This document shows positions 5,715-7,163 of a stretch of DNA of 7,163 nucleotides, piece by piece. Source of the DNA: Clostridia bacterium. GTDB taxonomy: Bacteria > Bacillota_A > Clostridia > Peptostreptococcales > JAAYPU01. The stretch's first letter is position 1. Each line of letters begins with the position of its first letter. The position numbers and the translations under genes are program-made. The stretch spans positions 1 through 7,163 of the forward strand of contig JAKSCF010000480.1 of NCBI GenBank assembly GCA_022360735.1. Direction: 5' to 3'. The notes beneath the pieces are model-generated. The model saw nothing but the letters and a program-made list of their open reading frames with translations, searched no databases and had not been told where the DNA came from.

Positions 5715-5796
5715 TACACCATAAAATATTTGTGATCAAGATAAAAAATAATGGTGAAAAATATTAGCAAAGAATATATGGAGCACATTCAAATGC

Positions 5797-5824
5797 TTGA
5801 GATACTCCTTAAACCGCTTATAAG
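5797..5824 (+). promoter_or_regulatory. Promoter of the ABC exporter genes
   Basis: TTGAGA (5797-5802) and TATAAG (5819-5824) are separated by 16 bp, each one base off consensus. A start near 5831 gives a leader of about 80 bases. A small inverted repeat, TCCTTA (5806-5811) and TAAGGA (5821-5826), overlaps the -10 and could be an operator. Confidence 0.55.
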
Positions 5825-5866
5825 GAAAAGGTGGTATTTTATTTATAAATAAGAAATATTAACAGA

Positions 5867-5895
5867 TACTAATCTTAAGCAGTTTATGATTAGTA
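5867..5895 (+). promoter_or_regulatory. Hairpin just upstream of the ABC ATPase ribosome binding site
   Basis: TACTAATC (5867-5874) pairs perfectly with GATTAGTA (5888-5895) around a 13-base loop. It ends three bases before the GAAAGG ribosome binding site (5898-5903) and covers the alternative upstream ATG at 5886, which argues against using that start. It could stabilise the mRNA 5' region or tune translation. Confidence 0.45.
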
Positions 5896-5897
5896 AT

Positions 5898-5903
5898 GAA
5901 AGG
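5898..5903 (+). promoter_or_regulatory. Ribosome binding site that decides the ABC ATPase start
   Basis: GAAAGG lies nine bases before the ATG at 5913. The in-frame ATG at 5886 has no binding site and would add nine residues before the normal family N-terminus. Confidence 0.6.
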
Positions 5904-5912
5904 TTGTTCAAC

Positions 5913-6797
5913 ATGATAGAAGTTAATAATTTAACTCAGGTATATAAAAGCGGTAAAGGTGTGTTTGATTTAAACTTTAGGATTAAAGAGGGAGAAGTCT
6001 TTGGGTATTTAGGACCTAATGGAGCAGGTAAAACCACTACCATTAGAAATCTATTGGGCTTTGCTAATGCCACTAAAGGGAGTGCTAAAATTAATGGCAT
6101 AGATTGTAGAAGGGAAGCCTCAAAACTTCAAAGCAGTATAGGTTACCTTCCGGGTGAAATTGCATTTTTAGATCATATGACAGGGATGCAGTTTCTGAAA
6201 TTCATGGGGCAGATGCGAAGAACTAAAGATCTTTCAATTCGTGATAATCTAATTGAAAGGTTAGAGCTGGACACAAAAGGTAAGATAAAAAAGATGTCAA
6301 AAGGAATGAAGCAAAAACTAGCTATTATTACGGCCTTTATGCATGATCCTTCCGTTTACATATTAGATGAGCCCACTAGCGGGCTTGATCCTTTTATGCA
6401 AAATATTTTTATGGAATTAATGGATAAGGAGAAAGGAAGAGGTAAGACCATTATGATGTCTTCACATATTTTTGGAGAAGTACAGAGAAGCTGCGACAGA
6501 GCCGGGATTATTAAAGACGGAAAAATTGTTGCCATTGAAGACATTCAATCCTTAAATGCCTTAAAGCAGGAAACCTATGTCATAACGCTTGCTGATTCTG
6601 CGGATGTGGACAAGCTGATGAAATCAAACCTAACGGTTAAAAAAATATCTCAACGCCGAGTACGTATAACCGTAAGTCATAACTATAAAAAATTCTTTGA
6701 AATCCTATCCATTTGTAGTGTTGTAGGTTTAAGTGCTCAGCAACAATCTTTGGAGGATGTATTTATGAAATATTATGGAGAGGAGGGTGTCTCATGA
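5913..6797 (+). CDS. ABC-2-type transporter ATP-binding protein
   Basis: A 294-residue ATPase of the type that powers ABC-2 exporters. Counting from the ATG at 5913: Walker A GPNGAGKTT (34-42), signature MSKGMKQK (128-135, a variant of LSGGQ usual in this group), Walker B VYILDEP (148-154), D-loop SGLDP (156-160) and switch histidine H185 in SSHIF. The Q-loop glutamine is replaced in GYLPGE (77-82), which is common in this subfamily. A C-terminal extension of about 80 residues ends with SLEDVFMKYYG, the standard end of these exporters' ATPases. The stop overlaps the start of the membrane subunit, so the two are coupled and should form one complex at the cytoplasmic membrane. Such pairs often export drugs or peptides, but the substrate is unknown. 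It is divergent from the amino acid cluster. Confidence 0.93.
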   Translation: MIEVNNLTQVYKSGKGVFDLNFRIKEGEVFGYLGPNGAGKTTTIRNLLGFANATKGSAKINGIDCRREASKLQSSIGYLPGEIAFLDHMTGMQFLKFMGQMRRTKDLSIRDNLIERLELDTKGKIKKMSKGMKQKLAIITAFMHDPSVYILDEPTSGLDPFMQNIFMELMDKEKGRGKTIMMSSHIFGEVQRSCDRAGIIKDGKIVAIEDIQSLNALKQETYVITLADSADVDKLMKSNLTVKKISQRRVRITVSHNYKKFFEILSICSVVGLSAQQQSLEDVFMKYYGEEGVS

Positions 6798-7163
6798 ATT
6801 ATACATTATTTAAAGCCACAGCCAAAGCAAACTGGGTGATTTTATTGATGATTACCCTTGTAATACTTATGTATGTATCCATTAGTATTACAATGTTTGA
6901 TCCGGATAATATTGAGAAAATGAATGCAATGCTTGATATGGTTCCGGAAGGAATGCTTAAAGCTATGGGATTTGAAAACCTTGGTACAGATTTAACCGAG
7001 TATTTATCTAATTATCTTTATGGCTTTATTTTCATTATGTTTCCTATGATATATTGTATAATTGTATCCAATAAACTTATCGCAAAGCATGTAGACAGCG
7101 GGTCCATGGCATATCTACTGACTACGCCCAATTCCCGCGTAAAAATAGCTGTAACGCAAGCTG
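6794..7163 (+). CDS. ABC-2-type transporter permease subunit, N-terminal part (runs off window)
   Basis: An open frame of 123 codons to the window end, starting at the ATG overlapping the ATPase stop (ATGA, 6794-6797), with GAGGAGGG just upstream inside the ATPase gene. It begins with a short cytoplasmic segment, then a first membrane span at about residues 14-33 (WVILLMITLVILMYVSISIT). An extracytoplasmic stretch of about 45 residues follows, then a second span (YLYGFIFIMFPMIYCIIVSN, about 79-98) and a cytoplasmic loop with GSMAYLLTTPNSR, a pattern of ABC-2 permeases that pair with ATPases of this kind. It supplies the membrane channel of the exporter. The remaining spans lie beyond the window. 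Confidence 0.88.
   Translation, partial: MNYTLFKATAKANWVILLMITLVILMYVSISITMFDPDNIEKMNAMLDMVPEGMLKAMGFENLGTDLTEYLSNYLYGFIFIMFPMIYCIIVSNKLIAKHVDSGSMAYLLTTPNSRVKIAVTQA

Overview
The window reads as a stretch of chromosome from an AT-rich, anaerobic Gram-positive bacterium, most likely a member of the Clostridia (Bacillota). This rests on strong AGGAGG-type ribosome binding sites, sigma-A-like promoters, a cysteine-rich ferredoxin subunit, and the protein families present. Nothing in the sequence fixes the genus.

The left 5.7 kb is a run of genes that all read leftward (minus strand). In transcription order they are: an XRE-family regulator with a C-terminal cupin domain (5665-5108); an L-cysteine desulfidase / iron-sulfur serine dehydratase-like enzyme of the UPF0597 (YhaM/CyuA) family (4637-3312); a sodium-coupled amino acid transporter of the NSS/SNF family (3160-1736); an aspartate/glutamate racemase-family protein (1570-779); a four-cluster ferredoxin subunit of the DmsB/NrfC type (686-102); and the first 37 codons of an FAD/NAD(P)-dependent oxidoreductase (112-1, running off the window). 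The last two genes overlap by 11 bp. The likely theme is sensing, importing, possibly epimerising and breaking down an amino acid (cysteine, serine or a relative), with a redox pair downstream that may move the released electrons. The substrate is inferred, not shown.

The most unusual part is the gene-free stretch 4638-5107 in front of the desulfidase gene. It has a well-formed minus-strand promoter (TTGACA, 17-bp spacer, extended TATGCT). Two direct repeats (TTCAGATA) lie just upstream of the -35. The predicted transcript begins almost exactly where a back-to-back duplication of about 95 bp begins. Each copy carries a 10-11 bp stem-loop, and the leader then forms a second bulged hairpin and a 12-bp palindrome before the desulfidase start codon. 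This looks like an unrecognised tandem cis-regulatory RNA or a pair of operator modules. I could not match it to any known riboswitch class.

A second structured intergenic stretch (1613-1706) between the transporter and the racemase holds a roughly 62-bp, nearly perfect inverted repeat and an 18-bp palindrome. The right 1.4 kb reads rightward. A promoter and an RBS-proximal hairpin lead into an ABC-2-type exporter: the ATPase (5913-6797) and the start of its membrane subunit (6794 to the window end), overlapping in ATGA. This pair is divergent from the regulator and has no visible link to the amino acid cluster.
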